64,000 nucleotides of DNA from Streptomyces iakyrus (GCF_000717055.1 NZ_JNXI01000001.1:248001-312000); one strand, 5' to 3'. Shown: positions 35,701 through 43,240, counted from the first letter of the stretch. Notes: generated by a model from the letters alone, not told the origin. Translations and numbers: made by a program.

Positions 35701-37102
35701 AGTGACCGCGAACTGGCCCCGCTACGCCGAACTGCTACCGCACATCCGGGCGTCCCGAGCGGTCGAGTGCGACAACCACTGGGTTCGGAACCTCGTCGTC
35801 AACACCGTCACGTACCTCTTCACCTGGGGTGACCACGATGCCTGCCTGGATCTCGCCCAGGACGCGCTGCGGACCTGGCGGGACAGCATCGGCCCCGACG
35901 ACGCCCAGACACTGACCGTGGCCCGCTACTGCGGACACGTCCTGCGCTCGCTCGGACGCTACTCCGAAGCGGCCCAGCTCGACGAGGACAGCCTGGAACG
36001 CCGCCGCAGGACGGTCGGCGACACCCACGAGGACACCCTGCTCGCGGCCCGCGCCGTCGCCGTGGACCTGCGCGCGGCCGGGGATTTCGCCTCGTCCGCC
36101 AAGCTCAACAAGGAGACCTACGAACAGGCCGTGCGCTCTTTCGGTGATCGCGATCCGATGGCGATCGCGGCCGCACTGGACTACGGAACGGCGCTGCGCC
36201 TCACAGGGGACTTCACCACCGCCCGGGACCTGGACGCGGTCAATCTCCAGCTCGCGGTCGACGTGCTCGGCGAGGACAGCCTGAACACCATGATGCTCGT
36301 CAGCCTACTCGCGGTGGACCTCAGGGAGTGCGGCGACTATGTGGGTGCCTGCGAGATGCAGGAGAACAACTCGATCCGCTTCGAAAGGCTGGCCGGCAGC
36401 GAGACCCCCATCACGCTGATGGCGTTGCGTCACCTCGGCGAGGCACGCCGCAAGGCCGGCGACCACGAAGGCGGGCTTTCGGCCTGCCTCGAAGCGTGGG
36501 AGCGCAGCCAGCGCCGCTACGGTGACAACCACCTCAACACCCTGTCCGCCGCGTCGAGTCTGGTGATCGCCCAACGCCAGGCGGACCGTCTGGACGAGTC
36601 GGTGGACCTGGGCAAGAAGACCCTGGACCAGTTGAGGCGGAGCCTCGGGGAGAGTCACCCGTTCACCTTCGGGGTCATGACGAACCTCGCGATCTCGCTG
36701 CGCCGCAAGGAACGGACCGAGGAGGCGGTGGCCCTGAACAGGCAGGCTCACGACGGGCTGGTCGGCACCGTGGGCCTGAACCACCCCTACACCCTCGCCG
36801 TCGCCGTCAACCTGGCCAGTGACCTGTTCACCCTGGGAGACCCGCAGGCCGCTGCCGAGAGGGACGAGGACACGCTGCGGCGTACGACTCAGGAACTCGG
36901 CGAGTCGCACCCGATGACCCTGGCCTGTGCGCTCAACCTCGCGGCCGACCTGCGTGTGCTGGGCCGGGCCAACAGGGCCGAGACGCTGTACGCCGCGACG
37001 CTTACCTCCCTGCGGCAGGTGCTCGGCCAGGAGCATCCGGCGACGACGGCCGCCACCAGGGGCGACCGGGCCGACTGTGACGCGGAGGTGTACCAGATCT
37101 GA
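32711..37102 (+). CDS. vWA-like/SAV_2336 domain fused to NB-ARC ATPase and TPRs (FxsT-like)
   Basis: This 1463-aa protein begins (GTG 32711 or ATG 32714) with a SAV_2336/vWA-like region whose MIDAS is D178-A-G-A-S182 in LVLVVDAGASMAAW. After a low-complexity linker (about 540-660) comes an NB-ARC NTPase with P-loop GMGGVGKS (673-680) and Walker B LLVFDNAES, then a winged-helix part and about nine TPR units from 1040 to 1455 (YSEAAQLDEDSLERRRRTVGDTHEDTL is typical). The second half matches the TPR protein of FxSxx-COOH systems. A TTA codon lies at 34709-34711, and the linker DNA is clearly less GC-rich, marking a fusion junction. Confidence 0.8.
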   Translation: MMAAAPRASMPPPDPLGTADLTPYELSDGLWLAMCLAGRTRPRSDGPSVPPRRREPRPVESPPPAPSVPDRRREAPEVPRQQSPPWTPRVPAPFARAAAPLPRLPALGTGPLWTAVPGLESRRTLERALRPLRRTVVSAHDRELDEERTAEALVEAEPRLPRYRPGRERWLDLVLVVDAGASMAAWRHTVTEFARLLNGLGALRTLSIRLLSAGQGGEALRLHGPGPSGAEYDLAAPALPPRRRAVMVLTDGGGAAWRSGAAQRLITRWGEHVPVVVAHLLPHRNWYRTWIATHRSRIRTTGSLPCGPSCTASVTGTGGTVKSAVPVIELAPRWLARWAQLLTGDGGDWPGARVLLTEDGTEHDDPGPDEDFLPGRPPTPAARVLEFRAGASPAAFRLAQHLAVAPLDLAVMETVQYLTQPGSRPAHMGEVLSSGLLVTQGGPPSVDPFDATAHQYAFLPGVAEELLATSGRSATAEVMLHVITRLAATVPEMRDLARVLTTPWAERPVTVPEESTGDFAPFIRALRALSGPYRPWADRLSARVEGFATQDIGAGPLQFAGSSMPEEPVSDPRSKTVKEQQSRAVPEHVTPLPEGQAAADRGEPGSMNDAYARTLGPVERAIAERRKAGSPPPVWGNVPPRNVNFTGRVLALQDLHTRLTQGTTAILPEALHGMGGVGKSQIAIEYAYRHSSDYDIVWWIPAEQPAQIRAAFVDLAQRLRLPTSAEANTAVPAVLEALRLGKPYLNWLLVFDNAESPETVTPFFPQGGTGRILVTSRNGQWVNMARTIEVDVFAREESIELLRRRGPELTDEKANRLSEALGDLPLAIEQAAVWLTETGMPAEEYLELFEGKREEFVSRRAELLELAPPMDYQLPVAAAWNVSLDRLKDTNPGALQLLQVCSYFAPEPVSRSLFMAGRNANLPGLLGQVLSDPIRLGQALREVNRYALARIDHRTSTIQLHRLVQAVLIDQMTAEERASMREAAHLLLAGGDPGEPGVTANWPRYAELLPHIRASRAVECDNHWVRNLVVNTVTYLFTWGDHDACLDLAQDALRTWRDSIGPDDAQTLTVARYCGHVLRSLGRYSEAAQLDEDSLERRRRTVGDTHEDTLLAARAVAVDLRAAGDFASSAKLNKETYEQAVRSFGDRDPMAIAAALDYGTALRLTGDFTTARDLDAVNLQLAVDVLGEDSLNTMMLVSLLAVDLRECGDYVGACEMQENNSIRFERLAGSETPITLMALRHLGEARRKAGDHEGGLSACLEAWERSQRRYGDNHLNTLSAASSLVIAQRQADRLDESVDLGKKTLDQLRRSLGESHPFTFGVMTNLAISLRRKERTEEAVALNRQAHDGLVGTVGLNHPYTLAVAVNLASDLFTLGDPQAAAERDEDTLRRTTQELGESHPMTLACALNLAADLRVLGRANRAETLYAATLTSLRQVLGQEHPATTAATRGDRADCDAEVYQI

Positions 37103-37109
37103 ACGTACG

Positions 37110-39035
37110 TCACCTCAGGCGGGGCGGTGACACGGTCACCGCCTCCTGCGGGTGCGGCCCACCGATCCAGCCTGCCAGGGCGAACGGGTCTGCCGATCCT
37201 CCCTGGTCGGCGAGCCGCAGGTACACGGCCCGCACCAGCTCGGGCCGGCCCAGCAGGGCGGCCGCGGCGGAGGTGTCCCCGCGGCCCTCGGCTGCCAGAC
37301 CGAGGCCTATCCAGGGCCTCGACTCCTCGGGGCGGGCCATCACCTGCCGCCGGTAGTCACGCAGGGCCGTGTCGAAGTCGCCGTCCAGCAGAGCGATGTC
37401 CGCCGAGGTGACACCCAGCGAATCCGGATGGCGACGCGCCCACGCGAGTCTCTGCGGGTCCTCCCAGCGCAGTCTCACCAGCTCGGATCGCACCACCTTC
37501 TCCCGGGGCAGCACGTCGGCTCGCACGACCGGCTCCCCGACCTCCGGGCACCTCGTCCGCACGCCGTCCTTCCAGCACTCGGCCAACGGTTCCACGTCCG
37601 ACCGCGACGGCCGGCTGTTCCGCAGCCGCCACATGCCGAGATGGTCCGCGGCCACCAGGGCGGCGTCCGCCTCTACCCGCGCCGGGAGTTCCTCCTGGTA
37701 CCAGCGGACCAGGCTCTCCCGCATGGTGGTCACGAACAGCGTACCCAGCTCGGTCAGTTCCCCGGAGGCCAGGAGATCGTCGAGTACGGCGAGGGTGCTG
37801 CGTCGCCACAACGCGTAGGCGAAGCGCGCGCGAAGAGCGTCCTGTCCCGACGCCGTCGGGTGGAACCGACGCCAGAAGTCGACGATGCCCAGGTAGGCGT
37901 ACGCACCCTGCAGCAGGCCCGGGACCGGGCGCGGGTCCAGACGCCACGGCGCGTAGTGCAGAGCGCCCTCTGCTTCCCGGCACAGGGTGACCATGTCCAG
38001 CAGGGCGCCCAGTTTGATGTGTTGGAACTCGTGTACGAGGCTGACGGCCAGAGTCGTGGCGTCCAGAGGGAGCTGCATCATCGCGCTGCCGAAGGACTCG
38101 GGCGAGGTGACGCTGTAGGGCTCTCCGCTCATGACGGCTTCCAGCGGGACGAGCGAGCGGATCGCCTCCGCGAGCGCACCGGCGGTGCCGGGCTGGCTGT
38201 GGACCAGCGTCTCCCACGCCTGCTCGGTCAGAGCCTGCCATCGATTCCGGCTCTGCGTGGTCTGCGGGGCCGGTTCCCGTCCCGCCACGAAGGAGGCGTA
38301 GGGGTCGGTGTCGTCCAGGACCAGCCGGAGACTGTGCCCGCCATGCCCGGCCTCGACCCGCGGAAGCGGTCGCCAGCCGTCCGCCGGCGACTCCAGGGAC
38401 TCCGGCAGCAGCACACAGGCCCCCCAGGACGAGACGACGGCCACGCCGCCGGCTCCGCGGCCCGTCCCGCGCAAGGTCGCGACGTAAGGTCGCGTGGTGT
38501 CGGCTCCGGTACGGGGAAGCCGGGCCGTCCCCAGGGACGGCAGGTGGAGTGCGCCCCCACCGGGCACGGGCACCTGAATGTGGAACTCCACATCGGCCCG
38601 CGCAGCCGCGGCAGCCGCCAGGGTGTGAAAGTACCCGGCCTCCGTCCACAGGGGGAGGTCGCTTGTTCTGACACCCCGCAGGCGTCGCAGCACGTGAGCG
38701 GCCCAGACCCCGGTCGAGGGATGCATCAGCACCCTGTCGAACGCCTCCGGGTTCTCGTACTGCACCCGGCTCAGCAGTTTCCAGGCTGCGTGCACCGAGG
38801 GCAGGGGCCCCATCGCGGCGGGGTCGGCCGCGATGGCTTCGAGCACCATACGGATCAGGACGAAACGTTTACTCTTCTGCGCATGACGGAGCAGTGCCAG
38901 GGTTTCGCTGTCACCGCCACCCGTGGACAGCTGGACGAAGCACTCCAGCGGCAGGCGATGCATGTCGCCGAAGCCTTCCTGAAGTTCTGCGGAGAAGACA
39001 GCGGAGGATAATCGCGGCTGATTCTTCTTCCTCAC
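37110..39035 (-). CDS. HExxH-motif peptide beta-hydroxylase-like protein
   Basis: The 641-aa product contains HEFQH (residues 335-339) in SLVHEFQHIKLGALLDM, the metal site of the aKG-HExxH-type peptide beta-hydroxylases that modify ribosomal peptides and cluster with FxSxx systems. The N-terminal HRLPLECFVQLSTGGGDSETLALLR and C-terminal helical repeats fit the family. GTG 39035 has an ideal GGAGG seven bases upstream; ATG 38963 with AGGAAGG is an alternative nearer the conserved start. Stops converge with the NB-ARC gene 7 nt apart. The likely substrate is the peptide encoded just upstream. Confidence 0.75.
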   Translation of the reverse strand: MRKKNQPRLSSAVFSAELQEGFGDMHRLPLECFVQLSTGGGDSETLALLRHAQKSKRFVLIRMVLEAIAADPAAMGPLPSVHAAWKLLSRVQYENPEAFDRVLMHPSTGVWAAHVLRRLRGVRTSDLPLWTEAGYFHTLAAAAAARADVEFHIQVPVPGGGALHLPSLGTARLPRTGADTTRPYVATLRGTGRGAGGVAVVSSWGACVLLPESLESPADGWRPLPRVEAGHGGHSLRLVLDDTDPYASFVAGREPAPQTTQSRNRWQALTEQAWETLVHSQPGTAGALAEAIRSLVPLEAVMSGEPYSVTSPESFGSAMMQLPLDATTLAVSLVHEFQHIKLGALLDMVTLCREAEGALHYAPWRLDPRPVPGLLQGAYAYLGIVDFWRRFHPTASGQDALRARFAYALWRRSTLAVLDDLLASGELTELGTLFVTTMRESLVRWYQEELPARVEADAALVAADHLGMWRLRNSRPSRSDVEPLAECWKDGVRTRCPEVGEPVVRADVLPREKVVRSELVRLRWEDPQRLAWARRHPDSLGVTSADIALLDGDFDTALRDYRRQVMARPEESRPWIGLGLAAEGRGDTSAAAALLGRPELVRAVYLRLADQGGSADPFALAGWIGGPHPQEAVTVSPPRLR

Positions 39036-39095
39036 CCCATGGCCTCCAGTCGGAGAAGCGAAGCCGATCTCTCCACGAAGAAGCGACAGAGCGAC

Positions 39096-39269
39096 TCAGC
39101 AGTTCGTCCCCGTGGCCGACGCCGTCAGCGGCACCGGAAGATCGACCTGAAGAAGAATGCGCCGCACGGACTGATCAAGGTTTCCCAGAGGACACAACAT
39201 CAGTTCGTCCAAGGAAAGTTCAGCCACGTTCACCAGTTCTGTCGCGATGTCGTGCTCCGCGCGATTCAT
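39096..39269 (-). CDS. FxsA-like short peptide, candidate modified-peptide precursor
   Basis: The 57-aa peptide has a leader like FxSxx-COOH precursors (LVNVAELSLDELMLCPLGNL, then QSVRRILLQVD). It ends in PLTASATGTNC in place of the F-x-S-x-x terminus. ATG 39269 has AGGGGAG at good spacing; an upstream in-frame extension to 39374 lacks one. It sits 60 nt before the HExxH hydroxylase gene in the same direction, downstream of trypco1. The Thr/Ser/Asn/Cys-rich tail would be the natural target for hydroxylation. No radical-SAM FxsB is in the window. Precursor status is inferred from leader similarity and position. Confidence 0.55.
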   Translation of the reverse strand: MNRAEHDIATELVNVAELSLDELMLCPLGNLDQSVRRILLQVDLPVPLTASATGTNC

Positions 39270-39370
39270 CCACCAACTCCCCTGTCCGGCGCGGCCCTTG
39301 ACCGCCCTGTCTCCCATGATGCCCGTGTACGGACAACGTGGGAAGGGGAGCCTGCCTCGACGAAACGGGA

Positions 39371-39700
39371 TCACTCGTCCCCCGCGTCACGGCACCACTC
39401 CAGTTTCACGACGAAGTTGGCCTCCGTGGCCCCGCGGGCGACGATCACCCCTGCCTCCGCCGACAACTTGATGCCGAACTCGACGCCCACCCGGTCCGGG
39501 GTCTGCGGAAGATGGCGCAGCTTTTCCCACACCGCGACGACGACGGGGCGGATCTTCTCCAGGGACTGCTGGAGGCTTTCCTGGGCGATGGCCGCCACCT
39601 GCCCGGGCCGTGCGACGCGGACGATGCCGTCGGTGTCCTCCGACACTTCGACCCGTACCGACTCCCCGCCATCGATGGGAACCTCGATCACATACGACAC
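39371..39700 (-). CDS. Trypsin-co-occurring domain 1 (CU044_2847 family) protein, second copy
   Basis: The 109-aa protein parallels the one at 14633: VIEVPIDGGESVRVEVSE at the start, a helix with QQSLEKIRPVVVAVWEKL and the family block DRVGVEFGIKLSAEAGVIVARGATEANF. It is the first gene of a minus-strand trio with the FxsA-like peptide and the HExxH enzyme. Its expected trypsin partner is encoded on the plus strand at 29054, about 9 kb away, so the system's genes are split between two convergent transcripts. Confidence 0.78.
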   Translation of the reverse strand: MSYVIEVPIDGGESVRVEVSEDTDGIVRVARPGQVAAIAQESLQQSLEKIRPVVVAVWEKLRHLPQTPDRVGVEFGIKLSAEAGVIVARGATEANFVVKLEWCRDAGDE

Positions 39701-40269
39701 AGCGCCCGCCCCGTTCCAGCCCGTTGAACCGGTCCGAATCAGCAGCAGGATAGAACGTATCGATGAGGGTTACAGGGCCACGACGAAACCGACGGCGGGG
39801 CGGGCGGACCGGCCCGACTCCCCCGAGCGACGATGCGGCCGGGACGTCCCGAAGCCGCCGATGATTGCCGGCACCATGATCATGCGGGCAGTGGCGGCAC
39901 GGGTCAGCAGCACGGCGGTGCAGCGGGCGGTCCGGGCGGTCCCGTCCAAGGCTCCCCGGACCGTCTGAGGAAGGAGCCTCCAACCCGCGCACAGCGGATG
40001 CTCATTCCGGCGCGCAGAGGCTCCGTCCCGCGGGCGACATCCCCGCGTCGAAGCCCGCGGTGCGGGAACCTCAGCCTCGCCGGCACCGCCCTGAAGGAGG
40101 CCCCGGCCGCCGGCGACCGTCTCGCCGCTGCATCCGCCACCGCCGTCAGGCAGTGGTTCGAACTGGGGTGGCCCCCTTCACCACCCTCCGGCAGCGGAAT
40201 CACCTTCCGACGGGGAGAGCCGGCCGCTGTCGTTCTCCCATCGCCGATGAGCCCTCTGCCGGAGCCCTT
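39701..40269. other. 569-bp stretch without a supported gene
   Basis: Several short frames are open on both strands but none has a ribosome site together with plausible composition. A minus-strand frame ending near 39774 reads like a short hydrophobic tail (MIMVPAIIGGFGTS) without a clear start. It may be eroded sequence between the second VMAP locus and the IS-associated scar. Confidence 0.4.
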
Positions 40270-40734
40270 TCACAGCCCGTGCCGGTCAGGGGTGCTCATC
40301 AGCTTGCGTCGGCGTTTGAGTTCCGCCCGCAGGCCGGCGAGATACCCGGTGAACGCGTCCTCGGTCCCCAGCGCGCGGTGGCAGTCACGGGCCGCCAGGA
40401 GCAACCCGGCCAGGTGCTCGTAGGCCCGGTCCCCGGTCGGCTCCTTCGACCGCTCGACCAGCCGCAGGTACACGCCGAGCGCCTCGGCCGAACGTATCTC
40501 GCGCGACAGGTCGGCGAGTCGCTCCCACTGCCGGTCGTCCGCACGGTCGGCCGCCTCGCGCCAGGCGGCGTCCAGGTCGCCTTCGTCGAGCAGCACGTCG
40601 ATCAGCACGGGCCCGCCGTACCGGCCGCCGCGCTCACGACGGGCGTCCTCCACACCGGCATCCAACCGCGGATCGGCAGCTCTTGGAGCCCCGAGCAACC
40701 CCGGCAGTCCACACGTGTGGCCGCATGCGACGAC
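40270..40734 (-). pseudogene. C-terminal remnant of a SWIM zinc-finger-type protein, cut at the IS boundary
   Basis: About 150 codons are open from the element boundary (near 40738) to the stop at 40270. The text begins VACGHTCGLPGLLGAP and ends with YLAGLRAELKRRRKLM, which resembles the C-terminal end of Streptomyces SWIM zinc-finger proteins (from memory). No start codon with a ribosome site is present; only a TTG at 40698. The frame runs directly into the IS inverted repeat. Across the element, the joined pre-insertion frame meets a stop after eight codons, so the gene was already truncated before or independently of the insertion. Confidence 0.55.
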
Positions 40735-40737
40735 TAA

Positions 40738-40757
40738 GAACCCCTAACGAAAAGCCT
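40738..40757 (+). repeat. Left terminal inverted repeat of the IS
   Basis: The sequence begins GAACCCCTAACGAAAAG. It overlaps the last codons and the TAG stop of the oxidoreductase gene, so the cargo gene ends inside the transposon end. Confidence 0.65.
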
Positions 40758-41427
40758 TATCGGTGGTTTGTAACTTCTCGTCTCTCGGTCCGGCGGCATA
40801 GGCCAGCGGGGGTGCGATGGCTTGGGCATCGGCCCCCTCGCCGATCCATAGCCCGATGAAGAGTGCCGCGGTCGCTTCCAGGAGTCCGGCTCGTTCGAGA
40901 GAGCCGCCCGCCACGGGTTCGCAGCCGACATGCTGCACCAACTGGTGTACGAGGGCGAGAGCTGTTTCGTCGTCTCCACAGACCGGAACGGCCAGTCGGC
41001 GCCCGTCGAAGATGGGCGCCGACATTCGCCACACGTCCTCGTGGCAGAGATTGAACGCCTTGACCACATGGGTTCCTGGTGCCGCCGCGGCCAGTTGCTG
41101 TGCGGCCGAGAGGCCGCTCTGTGTCAGCAGCCGGAAGCCCGGGCCGACCGGATTGGAACAGTCGATCAGCACCTTGCCGTCCATGGCCGCTCGTAGTTCC
41201 CGCACCACGCTCGTACCTGCGCCGAAGGGCAGCGCGGCCAGTACTACCTGACCGAAGTCGGCCGCCGCACGCAGGCTGACAGGCTTCGCGCTGCCCCCGA
41301 GGCTCGTCGCGAGTCGCTCCGCCTTGTGCATGTCCCGTCCTCCGACGGCCACGTCGTGCCCGGCCCGGACCCAGTGGGTGGCGAGCGCGTCCGCCATGTT
41401 GCCCGTGCCCAGTACGCCGATTCTCAT
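40744..41427 (-). CDS. NAD(P)-binding oxidoreductase (F420-dependent NADP reductase-like), IS passenger
   Basis: The 227-aa protein starts with a Rossmann nucleotide motif MRIGVLGTGNMADALATHW, continues DVAVGGRDMHKAERLA, VVLAALPFGAG and IDCSNPVG, and has THVVKAFN, the pattern of the NADP-F420 oxidoreductase/6PGDH-like family. ATG 41427 has GGGAGGA upstream; a longer start at 41466 is not needed. Its last residues and stop lie inside the IS left end. One TTA codon (40773-40771) is present. It is divergent from hxlR across 74 bp, so HxlR probably controls it. Confidence 0.75.
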   Translation of the reverse strand: MRIGVLGTGNMADALATHWVRAGHDVAVGGRDMHKAERLATSLGGSAKPVSLRAAADFGQVVLAALPFGAGTSVVRELRAAMDGKVLIDCSNPVGPGFRLLTQSGLSAAQQLAAAAPGTHVVKAFNLCHEDVWRMSAPIFDGRRLAVPVCGDDETALALVHQLVQHVGCEPVAGGSLERAGLLEATAALFIGLWIGEGADAQAIAPPLAYAAGPRDEKLQTTDKAFR

Positions 41428-41501
41428 CACGCATTTCCTCCCACGACCTGCTCGGACCATTCGCAACGACGCTAGAGGGCCTGTCGGGCACCATTTGGTA
41501 C

Positions 41502-41873
41502 GTGACGACCGACGCTTTCCTCGCCGACTGCCGTGCTCGCCTGGCCTTCGACCTCCTGTCCAACACCTGGAACGCCGTGGTGCTCTGGGCCTTGCGCGAC
41601 GGTCCCAGACGCCCGGTCGAACTACGCGAGCAGATCGGGGGGATCAGCTCCAAGGTCCTCACCGAGACTCTGCGGCGCTTGCAGTCCAACGGACTGGTGG
41701 AGCGGCGGGCACAACCCGGAGCGCCGCCGCGCGTTGACTACCAACTCACCGCCCTGGGACGGACTTTGTTGGCGCCCATCAACGCAGTCGGAGCGTGGGC
41801 CTTCGAGCATGGCGATGAGGTCATAGCAGCCCAGGAAGCCGAATGCACCGCCGCCCAGTACCCCTCAGAGTGA
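41502..41873 (+). CDS. HxlR-family winged-helix regulator, IS passenger
   Basis: The 123-aa protein has the HxlR signature: LSNTWNAVVLWALRDGPRRPVELREQIGGISSKVLTETLRRL and GLVERRAQPGAPPRVDYQLT. HxlR proteins are often redox- or aldehyde-responsive repressors or activators of a divergently transcribed reductase, as here. The GTG start lacks a ribosome site, and a short dyad ACCATTTGGT (41490-41499) sits just before it and could be part of an operator. The 3' end overlaps the transposase 3' end by 9 nt, tail to tail. Confidence 0.8.
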   Translation: MTTDAFLADCRARLAFDLLSNTWNAVVLWALRDGPRRPVELREQIGGISSKVLTETLRRLQSNGLVERRAQPGAPPRVDYQLTALGRTLLAPINAVGAWAFEHGDEVIAAQEAECTAAQYPSE

Positions 41874-42712
41874 GCGCAGCCGTCGCCAGCAGATGAGTGC
41901 GCAGCCCAGAGTGAGGAAGGCTTCGTGGAGGTCGTCGCGGATCTCCCAGCGGATCCGCAGGCGACGGAACCAGTGCAGATGGGCGAATGCCCGCTCCACG
42001 ACCCAGCGTTGGGTGCCCAGGCCGGAGCCGTGCTCGGTGCCGCGGCGGGCAATCAGCGGCTTCACGCCGAGGTCCCAGACCAGGCGGCGGTACTTGTCGT
42101 GGTCGTAGCCGCGGTCGCCCAGCACCACGGCCGGGCGGCGCCGGGGCCGGCCCCGCTTGCCGCGCACGGGCGGCACGGCCTGGAGGAGCGGGATCAGCCG
42201 GGTGACGTCGTTGCGGTTGCCCCCGGTCAGGGTGGCTGCGAGGGGGATGCCGGTGGCGTCGGTGATCAGACGGTGTTTGCTGCCAGTTCTGCCCCGGTCG
42301 ACGGGGCTTCGTCCGGTCTTAGGTCCCCTCTTAACGCCCGGATGTGGGAGCCGTCGACGGCCGCCCGGGAGAAGTCCAGGGCGTTCGCGCCGCGCAGCTT
42401 GGCGAGGAGGACCGCGTGCAGCCGGCGCCACACCCCGGCTTCGGTCCATTCGGCCAGGCGGCGCCAGCAGGTCATGCCCGAGCCGAAGCCGAGTTCCTGC
42501 GGCAGGTGTTCCCAGGAGATTCCGGTGTGCAGCACGAACAGGATGCCCTGGAACACCAGCCGATCCGGATGCCGCTTGCGTTTCGGATGCCGGGTCCGGC
42601 GCTCCACCTGGGGCAGCAGGGGCTCGATCACCACCCACAGCTCGTCGTCGACTTCCCACGGCTTCGGCCGCGCCGCCCCGCACCCCCAGATCACAGTCCT
42701 GGACTGATCCAA
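41865..42712 (-). CDS. IS5-family DDE transposase produced by -1 frameshift
   Basis: Frame one (42712 to about 42326, TTG start) holds the N-terminal helix-turn-helix part and the first catalytic Asp in AAVDGSHIRAL. Frame two carries on with GPKTGRSPVDRGRTGSKHRL, the second Asp in VLGDRGYD and the Glu in WVVERAFAHLHWFRRL. Slipping back one base on the GGGG at 42325-42328 joins them into SHIRALRG-GPKTGRSP, which matches the continuous family sequence, so all three DDE residues are restored. A TTA codon (42334-42332) stands two codons before the slip site. The whole product is about 282 aa. Confidence 0.78.
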
Positions 42713-42722
42713 CCACCTCGAA

Positions 42723-42742
42723 GATCATTTCGTTAGGAGTTC
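42723..42742 (-). repeat. Right terminal inverted repeat of the IS
   Basis: Read inward from the right end it begins GAACTCCTAACGAAATG, a close match to the left end. It lies 11 nt upstream of the transposase start codon, so the end also forms the transposase leader. Confidence 0.7.
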
Positions 42743-42745
42743 TAA

Positions 42746-43189
42746 GCACCCCCCTTCGGGCAGGGGGACTTACGGCGCATCAGCTGTGACGGGCGGGCCC
42801 GAGCGAGGGGATGGTGAACGGGTGGCCGCCGTCCTCGGAGCCAAGTACGTCAGGAGCTTGCGCCGGATCTGGACCACCAAGCCGAAGAGAGGCCGGACAG
42901 CGGTGCCCGGCAGGCTGGGGCCAGGTGGACAGCGACGGCGGCGACGGTCAGGCCGCTCGGCTTCCTGCGGCCGCTCCATTTCGCGCCCCCTGGATCTCGC
43001 TTTTTCGGGTGCACCGCGCCAGAAGGGGAGCTTGTTCTGGATCGCCGCAGGTCACAGCCTTGGCAAGGGTCGTCAGGACACCCGACGTGAAACCTGGGAC
43101 AGTACTTGTGAGCAGCGGATTCTCTCCGTCGGGACCGAGTAGATGACTCAGAGGCACCGGAGAGACGTTTCAGCGGTCAGAGACGTTGC
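42746..43189. other. 444-bp scar between the IS and the prophage att site
   Basis: No gene is supported. A C5/G5 hairpin (42750-42754 with 42763-42767) directly follows the IS. A minus-strand frame with DVLGSEDGGHPFTIPSLGPARHS then a stop could be the tail of a lost gene, but there is no start. The tRNA fragment begins at 43190. Confidence 0.4.
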
Positions 43190-43237
43190 TGGTGGGGCGG
43201 GTGGGACTCGAACCCACGGCCGACGGATTATGAGTCC
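43190..43237 (-). other. att site: 3' half of tRNA-Met (CAT) gene
   Basis: On the minus strand the sequence from GGACTCATAATCC (43237-43225) through the T arm GTGGGTTCGAGTCCCAC (43217-43201), acceptor strand CCGCCCC, discriminator A and encoded CCA (43192-43190) is tRNA-like with anticodon CAT. The 5' side has no D arm and only a mismatched anticodon stem, so it is not a working tRNA. This is what remains after integration at a tRNA 3' end. Confidence 0.85.
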
Positions 43238-43240
43238 TTT

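Larger units (their letters stand above)
40738..42742. mobile_element. 2005-bp IS5-family (IS427-like) element carrying passenger genes
   Basis: The ends are imperfect inverted repeats: left CTAAGAACCCCTAACGAAAAG (40734-40754) against the complement of the right end, CTTAGAACTCCTAACGAAATG, with 18 of 21 matches including flanks. A TAA target duplication brackets it (40735-40737 and 42743-42745), so the ends belong to one insertion. Inside are a frameshifted DDE transposase, an HxlR regulator and an NAD(P)-dependent oxidoreductase. Simple members are about 0.9 kb; this one is double that and fits a transporter IS with cargo. Confidence 0.72.

Noticed and set aside
37123..37143. Hairpin terminator between the convergent NB-ARC and HExxH genes
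   Set aside because: The perfect 9-bp dyad lies inside the HExxH coding end, so its role as terminator is not supported.
39096..39374. 92-aa version of the FxsA-like peptide from 39374
   Set aside because: The added N-terminus is Arg/Pro-rich and lacks a ribosome site; ATG 39269 has AGGGGAG.
39904..40203. Minus-strand 99-aa frame
   Set aside because: No family resemblance, no ribosome site and overlapping open frames on both strands.
42770..42979. Minus-strand 69-aa frame right of the IS
   Set aside because: No ribosome site and low-complexity composition.
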